Shown here: one piece after another, positions 53,982-64,000 of the stretch
Position numbering within the stretch: position 1 is the stretch's first letter
How the letters are laid out: each line of letters begins with the position of its first letter
DNA from: Taiwanofungus camphoratus
Lineage: Eukaryota > Basidiomycota > Agaricomycetes > Polyporales > Taiwanofungaceae
DNA: 64,000 nucleotides
Assembly: GCA_003999685.1 (NCBI GenBank)
Contig: CP021226.1
Location: 744,001-808,000 of the forward strand
Direction: 5' to 3'
The notes under the pieces: model-generated
The model's database searches: none
The model's input: the letters and a program-made list of their open reading frames with translations, nothing else
Told to the model about the DNA's origin: nothing
Translations under genes and position numbers: made by a program

Positions 53982-55559
53982 TCACAGCCATTCAGACACC
54001 AAGGCAATGGAATGCTCCTCACGAGGCTCCGTAGTCAGGCGTATTGGAATCGCCTCGCGGAATGCCATGTATTGCGAAGAGTCTGGGGGCTTGATCGAGA
54101 CGACGATGTTGTCCTATCACCAACCGTCAGTCGAGCAGCTCTTGTGATGAAGGCCGCTCCCCATCACATCAGCGGACTCACCGTCACTCTCAGGCCGCTA
54201 GCTATGAACCCGCCATTGGTGACGCTAGCGGAAACAACGAGCGTGCCCGACCAAGTAATGGAGCGGAGGCCCCTGCTGGTGTTGTGCACGATGCCTTGGC
54301 CAATGACCTTGTTTCTAAAGATGTGGCCCTTTTCCGACGAGGCTGCTAACTCCGCGCCGAGCGCGTTCACGGTCGTCGTTCTCTGGAGCTGCACACGGAT
54401 AGGCGGTGCGCCCACGGACGCGCGCAGGGCGAGCTGTTGCTGCACTGACGTCAGCGACGTGTGCGAAGCTGTTGATGAGAGCGGGTGGAAGGAGGCGGGC
54501 GATGGGCGATAGTATGTGAAAGGAGCTAGAGTGTCTTCGTCCGCGAATAAAGTTACAAAGAACGGAATAGGCTCGTTCAGGCTACAAACTTGTGACGAAG
54601 GGAGAAAAATCTGAGAAAATCAGTGTCAAAAGAGATAGCCAGCCAGCTCTCTGGAGAACAATGACGGACATGCGTTTGGATTGGTGGGTTTTCCAGATGT
54701 CGAGGCTCGAGGATGAAAGAGAAGAGTGTTTGAGGTCCCGTCGAAGAATTCGAAGGGTTGAGAGGGAAGGAACCTATGCCTGGACAGCGGCTTGATTGCT
54801 GTACAAGAAAAGGAACTTGCACACTGCGAGGTGGGCACATCAGTGGTCCAACCGCAGGTCAACAGCGTGACATCAGCCTCACCAGCTCTTTTTCCGCCAC
54901 AGGTTCGCCTTGTGTCTCTGTCGGATGAAATTTACGACAATCTTGTACGAGACATGGACCGAGAATCCAGGGATACCTGACAAATGGGCTTCATAGGTCG
55001 GCGGCAAGGGAAAACATTCTCCCGAAACTCTATCCGAGTACTCTCTGGGCAGTGAATAGCGGAAGGAGACCTTGGATGGGAAGGACGCATTTCGCCGGGA
55101 ATCCCATGTATACAGAGTCTCTCCCAACATCTCGGACTCCGCCGACCCTCCTCCGGCAACCTCTTTGATTCTAATGAGCCCTTGTACCTGCGCAATGGAT
55201 TGGGACGCTAGTTTACGGACACCAAGAAAGCAACTTACCTTGACATCAAGATAGAGCAGTCCGGATGGTCGAGGTATGGCGATAACCCCATCGATGGTGC
55301 TCCCACCGCGATACACTGGCATTGAGAGGCCATCCTCCTGCCCGCTTAGGAGCAGAGTTACTTTGCTCGAGTGTTTGACAAAATGCCCAGGAGACGTCCG
55401 AACACAATGAGACGAGACGGGCGGGCGAAAGCGAGTCTGGGTCAGAGGATGCAAGTCGGCAGCAGGAAGCGTAGGGTCGGTGGCATGCTCGGACAGCGGT
55501 AGCCGGTCGCTCGAAAGAGAATTGCGCGAGTAGCGGACGCTGGCGAATGGGTGCCGCAT
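53982..55559 (-). CDS. Arrestin-like protein 2 of a tandem pair
   Basis: Starts MRHPFASVRYSRNSL (ATG 55557-55559), stop 53982-53984. Shared with arrestin-like 1: a VTLLLSGQEDGLSMPVYRGG block then GVIAI, LYLDVKV split from EGLIRIKEVAGGG by an intron, FRYSLPREYSDR, LPPTYEAHLSGIPGFSVHV, EPIPFFVTLFADED, and the final DNIVVSIKPPD and PIRLTTEPR. Several short introns are needed, and the middle part (54577-54880) is pieced together with less certainty. It is presumably a paralogue made by local duplication and since strongly diverged in sequence. Confidence 0.8.
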
Positions 55560-56201
55560 GGTCTGAGTGAGTGAGAGAGGGCAGAGGAGGGCGAGCACCG
55601 CCTGGAGGCTAGATTTGAGCTGCCGGGTACATCTCTGATGGGATGGCGGAATGTATGATGGGCATCAGGCCGAGTGGCTTCCCTCGTCACAAGGCGACAA
55701 GGCTTGTGCGAAAAGGTGACAGGGAAGGTAGCGCGGAAGCTAAATCGAGGCATGGCGAATGGCGGGGACGGGCGTCAGAGCTAGAATGGAGACTTGTGCC
55801 GGCAGAGATATCAGGGTGGAATGCAGTGAACGTCTTTTGACAGTCTGTGCTCCGCGAGCGACTATGTGTTAGATTGAGCACATTGCTCGGCTCGAGGCAG
55901 ATATTGACAGATTCATGTAGCTCGAGTCCGATTCGTGCAATCCGAGATTCCAAAGATCTACAGAGTAGCAATGGAAATAATGTTGAAAAGACAGAGGAAA
56001 AATACCAGACACAAGTCCCAGCTGACTCGGAGGTCGGTGTACACGCCAAGACCAATTCGATCAGATACACTGTGCTGTCACATCTCGATCTAAATATCCC
56101 TACTTCACCTTCCATAAATGGACTATCCACGTGGCGCACGAACTCGCCCAGCTCTCCTGCACCATGCATCGCGCTACCTCTGCAACAGCCCAGAGCCTAC
56201 C
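55560..56201. promoter_or_regulatory. Divergent promoter region, arrestin-like 2 / RFT1
   Basis: About 640 bp between two divergently transcribed genes. No ORF is supported. It must hold both promoters; no specific site is identified. Confidence 0.5.
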
Positions 56202-57919
56202 ATGGCCTCAGGATCTGGGACACCTCCAGTCACATCCTCACCGCCTGCACAGAAAACAGACCTGCTACTCTCCACCGCCTTGGCCTCCGCATCCTCTCTC
56301 GTCCTACTGCAGCTCTTCTCTCGCATATTTACCTTCATCCTCAACCAAGCTCTCGTCCGATTAGTCTCACCCCAGGTATTTGGTACAGCTGCCATTCAAT
56401 TTGAGCTCCTGCTCTCCACCATTCTCTTCCTTGCGCGCGAGGGCGTCCGCAGCGCTCTTCTCCGTGCACAGTCCCCTCCGAACAAGGCTTCTGCAGATAA
56501 CTCACCCCGGGCTCGTTCTGGGGACCTCATTACCAACATCTCCGTGCTTCCCTCTCTCCTTGGTATCCCCGCGTCTGTCCTCATATCTCTCATCTACATC
56601 AACACCACTTCCGCTTCTACCTCATCGCAGCCTTATTTCGTGCACAGTGTCGCCATCTACACCTTCGCAGCGTGCTTCGAGCTCCTCGCTGAGCCTCTGT
56701 ATATTCGCTCACAGAACGAATTTCGGTTCGATCTTCGCGTGAGAGCCGAGGGCCTGGCTGTCTTCTTCAAAACCGTAGTCACATTCGTTGTATTGGCAGT
56801 TGGCTCAGCCCAGTTAGCTTTGCTTGCCTTTGCTCTGGGACAGGCAGCGTATGGGCTTGCCGTCCTTGCGTCTTATATCCGTGCCTATGGGAGCCTCGTT
56901 CTCTGGCCCAAAAAGGTTGCGCTCACGGTGCATGGCAAGTGTGTGTTTCCGGCTTCATCTCTGTGCAGTCTTCTGATGATGCAGTAGCACAAAGTCCATG
57001 TACTTTGATCCAGAGCTACTGCAGTTATCTAGGGCTATGACAAGCCAATCTCTTGTCAAGCACTTTCTGACTGAAGGTGACAAGTTCCTCGTCTCTCGCC
57101 TCAGTCCCTTAGCGGACCAGGGCGGATACGCTGTTGCATCCAATTACGGTATGTCTCGATTACAATCTCGCGTTTCCTCTGGCTATCATCTCATACATCA
57201 AACTCCCACCAGGATCACTCATTGCCCGCATCATCTTCCAACCAATTGAAGAGACCTCCCGCGTGTTCTTTTCTAAGACACTTTCCGCATCCCCGTCAGA
57301 CAAGCAAGCCGCGCTCCAAAGCGTCTCCGGAACGCTCTCCGGGTTCCTCCTTCTCTTCGCGCACCTCTTCCTCTTCCTCGTCGCCTTTGGCCCGCCTTAT
57401 CTCCCTCTCGCCGTCACGCTGCTGCTCCCTCCGCGGTTCCTAAACACCTCTGCCCCGACGATCCTGCGCACGTATGTATATTACATTCCCACGATGGCAT
57501 TCAACGGCGTGCTCGAGGCGTTCTTCGCGTCCGCGTCGGCTCCCGCGGACCTGCACGCGCAGAGCAGGTGGATGTTCGTGTTCTCGCTCGGCTTCGTCGC
57601 CGTCGCGGTGGGACTCGCGAAGGGCCTCGGGCTGGGCGACGCCGGGCTCGTGTGGGCGAATGTCGCGAACCTGCTCTGCCGGGCGGCGTACGCTTGGGCT
57701 TTTGTGCTACGCTACTTCCGAGAAAGTGGCGCGGGTGAGCTAGTGGACTGGAGGAAGTCGGTGCCGCCGGTGAAGGTTCTGATTGTGTTTGCGGCTTGTG
57801 CTGCCGTCATGCGGATGAGCGAGCAAAGTTACGGTGGCTATCCACTAACTGTCCGTGATCAGATGGGCCATATAGGGACGGCATTGCTCTGCCTTGGAAG
57901 CTGTCTGACTGCTTGGTGA
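56202..57919 (+). CDS. RFT1: RFT1-type lipid-linked oligosaccharide membrane protein
   Basis: Three exons: 56202-56938, 56988-57148, 57213-57919, joined to 1605 nt (534 residues). The start ATG (ACCATGG context) gives MASGSGTPPVTSSPP. Many membrane helices are visible, and Rft1-like motifs include FSRIFTFILNQALVRLVSPQ, FELLAEPLYIRSQNEFRFDL, EGDKFLVSRLSPLADQGGYA and ARIIFQPIEETSRVFFSK. It is an ER protein required for N-glycosylation, acting on Man5GlcNAc2-PP-dolichol on the way into the lumen; whether it is itself the flippase is disputed. Length matches the family. Confidence 0.95.
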
Positions 57920-58197
57920 GGATCTGTACCGGACATTTGTGTTAGCGTTGAATTGACCGTCCCGCCTAGCTATGCTTTCGAGCGCAAGACATTCATCCAT
58001 ATATACGAGTCCCTCCGAAAGCGATAGATACCGTGACATAACACATGGTCACGCAGTGGATTGGGAGGGTGTGACGTCATCGCACCGTTGGACTTTGGTA
58101 TATAGGCGGTCCTCGCAGACAGTGTCTCACTCCATTGCTTGTACTTTACGACTTCCTGGTCCACCTCGCATACCATTCTATCTCACTGCTCTCTACC
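57920..58197. other. Intergenic upstream of the microexon gene
   Basis: About 280 bp, with a possible TATA motif (GGTATATAGG near 58097) roughly 100 bp before the next start. Confidence 0.5.
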
Positions 58198-58891
58198 ATG
58201 TCTGCCGCAGCGCAAACAGACACTGGGCGGCCACGTTCACCAGCACCCACAAAAGTAGGTGCGCTCCACATGCCGAATCGCCACCAGGACACTCAGACGT
58301 GCAGACTCACCGACTTGCATTCTAGGAGTCTCATATTGGACCATCAGCCTCAGTTCAAACAGACGAGCCCACGAATATTCAGACCGACAAAGCTCCCGAC
58401 CAAAGTGAGTCTCATCATGCACGGGCAGCTTCGCGCCCTGTTCAACTCTTCTTTCCTTGGGCAGCATCTGCACCATCTGGTGATCCTGAGGGAGCCCCGG
58501 TGTGTGTAGTTCAGCAACTTCCGTACCAACCCTCCTTCAAAGAGCGGGTTGTCGGTGAGTATGACGTGTCCCAAGTCAGTATGTCGTCCTGATCATGTCT
58601 TCGCCGGCCCCAGGTCACGCAAAGGTAAGCACTCCCAGCCTACAGACAGTGTTACCACGGTCCCTGACATGGCATCTTCTGTGCACAGGATATCCGCGGT
58701 ACTGTACGTGTTGAGATAACTGGCTGTCCGTTCCGCTACTTACCCTGTAGCCTTGCAGGTATTGCGCAAGGTATGATCACGTTACACTCTCGGTGATGCA
58801 GTCAGCAATCCTGACGTCCATTCAGCGAGAAACGAAGGAATATGGCGAAAAGATCCTGAAGGGAGAGGCATCCTTCAATCCGAAGCAGTAA
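58198..58891 (+). CDS. Small 109-residue protein with a chain of microexons
   Basis: Seven exons: 58198-58254, 58326-58404, 58465-58554, 58614-58624, 58689-58703, 58759-58770, 58826-58891. They total 330 nt in one frame with GT-AG introns of 55-71 bp. Three consecutive exons are only 11, 15 and 12 nt. The protein begins MSAAAQTDTGRPRSP, is polar and Pro/Thr/Gln-rich for 70 residues, then has a conserved-looking block QPSFKERVVGHAKDIRGTVL followed by RKRETKEYGEKILKGEASFN. No signal peptide or membrane segment. I do not recognise a named family; the basic-amphipathic C-terminal half is the likely functional part. Confidence 0.75.
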
Positions 58892-59311
58892 TGATTGCTG
58901 CTCTCAGTTCCCGTATGGTTCCCTAGCATCATGATTTCCTGCGCTCGAGTTTAGTATATACATAGTTTTGATGTGTATCGCAGCTACCACAACATGGACG
59001 AGGAGTTGAAGTATGTTGTTTAAGTGTGTAGAGTGAAAGTTACGATTGATCCGTACGCGTTTGGTTAGTAGACCGCCGTAAGCAACAGAAAGTAAGTTTT
59101 GACTTTTAGCCTGAGACCGTTACGCGCTTTGTCGTTCGATGATCATGGACATCGTGTTGACGTCGTGCCAACAGCATGCTGTTCAAACTTCTACCACATT
59201 TTCTCCTATCATGATGGGGCCACCCTAACTCGCATGGACTTCTGCACAACCCATTCATAAAGTAGCTTACCCCCAGCCCATAATTGGCTGTTATCACCGG
59301 TCTGTTTCGCA
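58892..59311. other. Intergenic, no gene recognised
   Basis: About 420 bp between two plus-strand genes, containing no supported ORF. Confidence 0.55.
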
Positions 59312-60842
59312 ATGACCATTTTGACTCTTAGCTTAAGCTCGCCCCTATTAACCGAGAACGAGAAATCCACGGACGGATCCGCATGTATTGCTCACAATGT
59401 GAATCCAGTTGTGGATGGAGCCTTGTACGGCCTTCAAGTGAGTCTAATGACCCCCTTCAGGCCCGGGTAATAGCTGAACGGTCGTCCTCGCGCTCCCAGA
59501 AGACGGACCTTGTCACAATCAGCGAAAGAGGTGTCGAGGCAACTGCAAAATATGTGTGTCTCTTTACCTGCAAAAATTCTCTCTGCTCACTATTTACACA
59601 GATTCATTCCAGGTTACAGGCCGAGTCCTACACGCCCCGGACATGGCGGACCCACCCGCTCCATCTCTTGTCTCCCGACCCCTACTTGCCCGCCGACCCC
59701 GCCACGAAGGCGTGCCTCGACTGGCTTTTCCTCATCTCCTCTCTGAACTTCAGCTTCTGGTCGGAGCGTGAAGGGCACCAGGACCGCTACGGCGTGGAAT
59801 GGTGGGCAGGTTGGGGCTCGGAAGAAAAAGTAGTGCATACCGGCTATTGGTCACTAGTTGCCGCAGTTAATAGAGGTAAAAGCCTCTTATCTGACTTTGT
59901 TTGACATTATTAATTGTTTTCCACAGCCTTAGAGGAAGGAATACCTTTCACCGACCCCGCATTCTACTCTTCGGAGCAGGAATGTCCAGACAGTCTATTC
60001 GAACACATATTCAGGCCCGCACCACATTGCAGCGAGACGATCCCTCTCCTGAACGAACGAATACGTGTCCTCCGCGAAGTCGGACGTATTTTGTGTTCAG
60101 TACGCACATTCCAACACGTTTCTGCATTTAGGAGCCACGAACTGACCTGGATGGTCTTGTAGGACTTCGGAGGATCGTTCCAAGGCTTTCACAAGGAGTT
60201 TTTGCACCGCCACCGTGGGCGGGGAAATGCCCTGCAATTAGTTCAGATGGTCGCGGACACATTCCCCTCTTTTCGTGACGAAACTAACTACCAGGGCCGC
60301 AGAAGTATGTCCCTGCACCATTGCCTAGACCCGCCTCTGTGATCCTGATCGCGTTTCCCTTGTCAGTCTACATATGGAAGCGCGCGCAAATTCTCGTCGC
60401 CGAAAGCTGGGCAGCGTTCTATCCTGCTTCGCCTTCCTTACCCCACCCTCTCTTCCCAAACGGCGCTGAGATTCACCAACTCACCATGTTCGCCGACTAC
60501 CGTGTCCCTCAGATCTTGCATCATCTCCGCATCCTCGTCTACCCTGTTATGTTGATCAAGCTACTCAAGAGGCACCGCATGCTGATGCCGGGATGCCGTG
60601 AGGAGCTCAGTATCCGGGCAGCAAGCATCATTGCGGTGGAAAAGCTCAAGGTGGAGATCTCCCGACTTTCACGTTCTGCGGCGGCGAAAGCGGGATACAG
60701 TGAAGATCGCATTAGTAGCGTATTGATTGACTTTTTCCTGTGGGATCTGGCAAAAAGGATTGAGGAAGGCAAGGAGAGCATACGGGAAATAGAAATCAGT
60801 GAGATGCTACCGGCCCATAGGACCAGAAGTATATGGTATTAG
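59312..60842 (+). CDS. QNG1: Queuosine 5'-phosphate glycosylase/hydrolase (DUF2419 family)
   Basis: Multi-exon plus-strand gene from ATG 59312 (MTILTLSLSSPLL) to TAG 60842. Joined exons read KTDLVTISERGVEATAKY then IHSRLQAESYTPRTWRTHPL, KACLDWLFLISSLNFSFW, YGVEWWAGWGS, GYWSLVAAVNRALEEGIPFT, LREVGRIL, DFGGSFQGF, LVQMVADTFPSFRDE, VYIWKRAQILVAESWAAF and FADYRVPQILHHLRILVY. This order is that of DUF2419/Qng1 proteins, which release queuine base from queuosine monophosphate so it can be re-inserted into tRNA; eukaryotes cannot make queuine themselves. The C-terminal all-helical part is complete. Confidence 0.92.
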
Positions 60843-60961
60843 CCACTGGCATGGCACCAATATTTGCAGCCCGCCCAAATCTTGGTCACATCTCTGGAAA
60901 AGTACGATTAGGATATAGTTCCTGAATATACATACGTCGAGTATCGCATGATGGAGCTATA

Positions 60962-62743
60962 CTATGGTTTACCGCGTGCTACACCTTTCTTGTCATTCCT
61001 GCCTTCAGGCACGACGTAACGCATTCCCAACGCTGACATTATATCCTCCTCGCTCTCAGCCCTGACCAGCTCCCAGAAACCCTTCTCTTCTTCGCCGTCG
61101 ACATCCTTATCATGGGACTGCCATCGCCAGAGACCGAACTCGTTCAGGTGCATGCCAAGCTTAGTCGCGCGAGCACGAAGATTGCGATTGAAGTCTACAT
61201 CTCCAGTCAGCGCAAGCAAAGCGGCCCCTCGGGATTTCATAGGTGCTAAGCTGAACGGATCGTAAGGTGATGTACTAGTAACACGGGACATACGCTCACT
61301 TCAAATCCATTCTGCGAAACGACCCCGTCTTGTCCGCTATGTGCTCGAGCCTGTTTGTCTTCTCTTCCCACTGATGTTCGAAGACTCTCTGAGGGATGCG
61401 AACAATCCCTTGCCACTTACTCGCGCCCGACGTAAACGTACCGGCAATCAACCCTTTCTCAATCAATGGCTGTACGACGTCAGAGGAGAGCGGAGAAGCC
61501 TTGCGTGAGGATGCTTTAGAATAGGTGGCGCGGAACGAAAGAGACGGCTGTCGGCGGCGAACAGTATTCCGTGCAGTGCCGGACGGAGCCTCGGCAGGCG
61601 TAGGCACATGTACAAAGGCGGGGTGGAAGAGAAGGACATCTATGTCTGAGCAGCTCGTAGCTTTGCGTCGACTTGAAAACAATGAGTCCATGAATGTTTG
61701 AGGATCTGAACGTGAGACATACTAACTGCCGACCAGAAGAACCTCAAACTTCGGAGATACGTTTTCACGGATGAAGGCCTAATGCCAATGAAGAATGAAC
61801 ACAACCAGGTGCCGAGGGCGGATGAGCTTACTGCGACCGTTTCCGCCTCCTCATGAGTAACAGATTGGTCCATGTATTCCATGAAATCTAGAGCAACGCG
61901 GATAGATGGCGTCAAATTTTCATAAAATGGATGTTGGCGCAATTGGTCAAGGGTAGTGCACCCGGCATCGACCAACTTTGTGGCCTTTACCCAACTGTAT
62001 GTGAACATTCATATTTCTGCATTTGTATAACAGACGAGAAGGAATGTTGGAGGAACTGACCCAATCCCTGATACGGTCATCAGAGTTCCAATTGCTTTAC
62101 GCCTCTTGGCTTCTGGACTATTATCATCCGCAGATCCTTGAGAGACTGACAGTGACTTGAGACAAAAGTTACTACGTAGGTCATCTCGTGAGGTTGTAAG
62201 GCACGTACGAACATCGCTTCCTTCTGTCAGGAATATTTCGATCCGACGTTTGATGCCATTTCCAATTCCCGAAAGCTGCGAAGAAATAGGCTCCAATGAA
62301 GTGCTTTGAGACAGTGTGCATTTCTTGGGGATCCCACCTGATTAGTATCCTCGGGGGATTGTATCGGTTGTTCAAGGTTTCCAATGGTCGAGACGGCCGA
62401 CGCAAAGGCGCGAACTTTAAATGTGTTCCTTTCAGGTTTCTCGTTCTCCTCTTGCATACCTGTCACAATCGGATCAATATAGAATATCAGATAAAGCCTT
62501 GAGCCATAGTAGTGAATCTGTACATCGTGTCAACATTTCGAGTATACCATGATTTGGCCCCCCTGCAGATTCATGAGCACGCCGAGTGCTAGTCAGACTG
62601 AAGGAGTGACGAAAAGAGCGAAATATCTTTAGACTTGCAGACGAAACTACTGAAGACATGTAGGTCCAACCACTGTGTATAACAGTGACTGCTGCTGAGG
62701 ATGTTGTTGGCCATGAGTTAGCCATCACACGAGTGCAACACAT
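60962..62743 (-). CDS. Family X DNA polymerase (beta-like)
   Basis: Minus-strand gene of several exons. The 8-kDa/HhH part reads EENEKPERNTFKVRAFASAV, then QLSGIGNGIKRRIEIF and a second HhH, TVSGIG joined to VKATKLVDAGCTTLDQL. The palm has FEVLLVGSYRRK (Gly-Ser motif formed across an intron) and CSDIDVLLFHP carrying the metal-binding Asp-x-Asp, and the third acidic position lies in FRRMDLN. The thumb has KSRGAALLALTGDVDFNRNL and LNEFGLWRW. Family X polymerases fill short gaps in base-excision and end-joining repair. The start is uncertain: Met at 62743, 62725 or 62659. The last gives SSVVSSASLKIFRSFRHSFS, which resembles a mitochondrial presequence. No BRCT domain is seen. Confidence 0.88.
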
Positions 62744-63041
62744 ACTTGCTGTATCTGAGATCCAAGCGCTATACGCTAACGCTAAACATTCTCAAAACAT
62801 GCGTAAGTATATCCGCTGTCCTTGCAATTGTGATGCATGAACGAGCGCAATAGCTACATTTATAGTACTAGCAACATAGCAGTAGCGATCCACACAAAGG
62901 ATCTTACACTTCATATCTAGAATTATGTGGAATACAAATAACGTTTAAACGGGTTACGACAAGTCATCGATATCCAGTCCTGTAACATGTAGCTAACGGA
63001 TAAGTTCACCAAACCCAAAACGACGAGTAAGAATAGCAGGT
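62744..63041. other. Intergenic upstream of the polymerase gene
   Basis: About 300 bp, no gene seen; it should contain the polymerase promoter and the 3' UTR of the SNF5-type gene. Confidence 0.55.
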
Positions 63042-64000
63042 CTATCGTCGTCTCCTAGAAGTTGTCTGCGATTGAAACTTAGAAGTCTCGCGTCGCAAAC
63101 GCCTAACAAATATATGATTAGAGAAATTCCAGAAAAATGACTTGCACGACCCACCGACTAGCTCTTTCTCTTTCGATCTCCCGACGTTCAACTTCCTCTG
63201 CGGTCAAGACTTCGAATCTTGTCCTGAACTCTTCCGCTTCAGCCCAGTCTCTCCATACACTCCTCAACGGCTTCGGCCCTCTACCGTCTTTTGGCGCACG
63301 ACCCCAACCCAGGCCTAGCCCTGTCTTGTCCTTCATCAAACTCAGTCCACTCTTGTCTCGAGGTTTGTCAGTTGCGAGGTCTTCTGCATTATCCTTAGAT
63401 TCTCCACCGAGGACGCCCCATTCAAGAGCATCACGTTTGTGCTTAACCAATTCCTCGTGGATTGCGTGAGCAATTAGAGGCACTGCTTCTCCAGACAGGC
63501 CTAGCTCGGAGCAGAGCTTGCTCGCAAATGCTTCCGGAGTTAGGGGAGAGAGTAAATCCCATTCAATATGATCCGTTAGATGATATGTAGCAATTTGAAC
63601 ATCGATCTGTTGAACTATGAGACGATTACATAGGACGCGAGATATGCAACTCACACTAAGGATCACCCGACATTCGCCCACTTCTTCGACTACCTGATCT
63701 CCAGTTTCGTTATCTATTTCTGGCTCCGACCCTAAATCAACGGCTGGAACACCTTCGTGTTCTTCCAACTGGGCGCGTATTTGATTCGCAATAGTTTCTA
63801 CCCATGGGTTGGAGGGAATGTCCAAATCTGTACAGAACGTCCTTGCGAAGGCCTCTGGCTTGATGAGCTCTTCATTCAAATTCCAAACGAAACAGTCGCG
63901 AATCCTGTGGGTGTCTGTCTCGAATTCCACACGTATGGGCACTAAGTTTGTTGGCTTCTTAGCCTGCGTTTCTAAGGCCTCAGGAGGACTGAGAGAGTTA
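63042..64000 (-). CDS. SNF5/SFH1-type chromatin remodelling subunit, partial
   Basis: The minus-strand gene runs off the right edge, so the N-terminus is missing; the frame is open at 64000. Two SNF5 repeats are visible: PIRVEFETDTHRIRDCFVWN with NEELIKPEAFARTFCTDLDI, and after an intron QQIDVQIATYHLTDHIEWDL with LTPEAFASKLCSELGL. A C-terminal part ends, after a last intron, RRLRRETSKF (stop 63042-63044). These repeats define the core SNF5/INI1 subunit of SWI/SNF or RSC complexes, which reposition nucleosomes. The short acidic linker between the repeats is normal. Whether it is Snf5 or Sfh1 cannot be decided from this part. Confidence 0.92.

Noticed and set aside
36822-64000. Specialised metabolite gene cluster among the host genes
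   Set aside because: No synthase, P450 or tailoring enzyme is present; the genes belong to unrelated housekeeping and regulatory pathways.

Overview
The window is nuclear DNA of a filamentous fungus, most probably a mushroom-forming basidiomycete (Agaricomycetes). Host genes are split by many 49-70 bp GT-AG introns, and the repeats are Ty3/gypsy elements, one of them a clear chromovirus, plus a 5'-truncated LINE. The species cannot be named from the sequence.

The window has two halves. Positions 1 to about 36,060 are a nest of transposable elements with no ordinary host gene. An old, CpG-poor repeat (1-1414, 29776-30240, 33544-34973) was entered by Ty3/gypsy element A (1415-29775; 500-bp LTRs; 5-bp duplication GCCAG). 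Element B (6515-26591, minus strand; 554-bp LTRs; duplication GCCAT) then landed in A's RNase H domain. Element C (16214-26566, plus strand; about 980-bp LTRs; duplication ACGT) then landed in B's 5' LTR. By eye the two LTRs differ by about 29/500 in A, 16/554 in B and 14/980 plus one indel in C, so divergence falls in the order the nesting requires. Nearly every difference is a transition, and nearly all disabling stops are TGA where CGA or TGG is expected. Four solo LTRs interrupt A's RT, B's gag, B's chromodomain and the LINE. An ancient relative of the C LTR at 34974-36057 has lost almost all its CpGs.

The most unusual content is extra coding capacity in the elements. C carries, between pol and its 3' LTR, a five-exon gene on the antisense strand (25347 to 23981). 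It encodes a coiled coil, a basic stretch and a six-cysteine cluster resembling Zn2Cys6, and all four GT-AG introns keep the frame. A and B each carry a small ORF after pol with two CCHC zinc knuckles; in B it overlaps the pol stop codon as ATGA.

From about 36.8 kb the sequence is gene-dense host chromosome. In order: a secreted-type aspartic protease (+), an aquaporin-like MIP channel (-), a DCAF-type WD40 protein (-), heme oxygenase (-), a triple-CCCH zinc-finger protein (-), a PA-TM-RING protein (-), two tandem arrestin-like proteins (-), RFT1 (+), a small microexon-rich gene (+), a queuosine-salvage glycosylase (+), a family X DNA polymerase (-) and a SNF5/SFH1-type chromatin remodelling subunit (-) that runs off the right edge. 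These are unrelated housekeeping and regulatory genes, not a cluster. The arrestin pair is the only evident local duplication.
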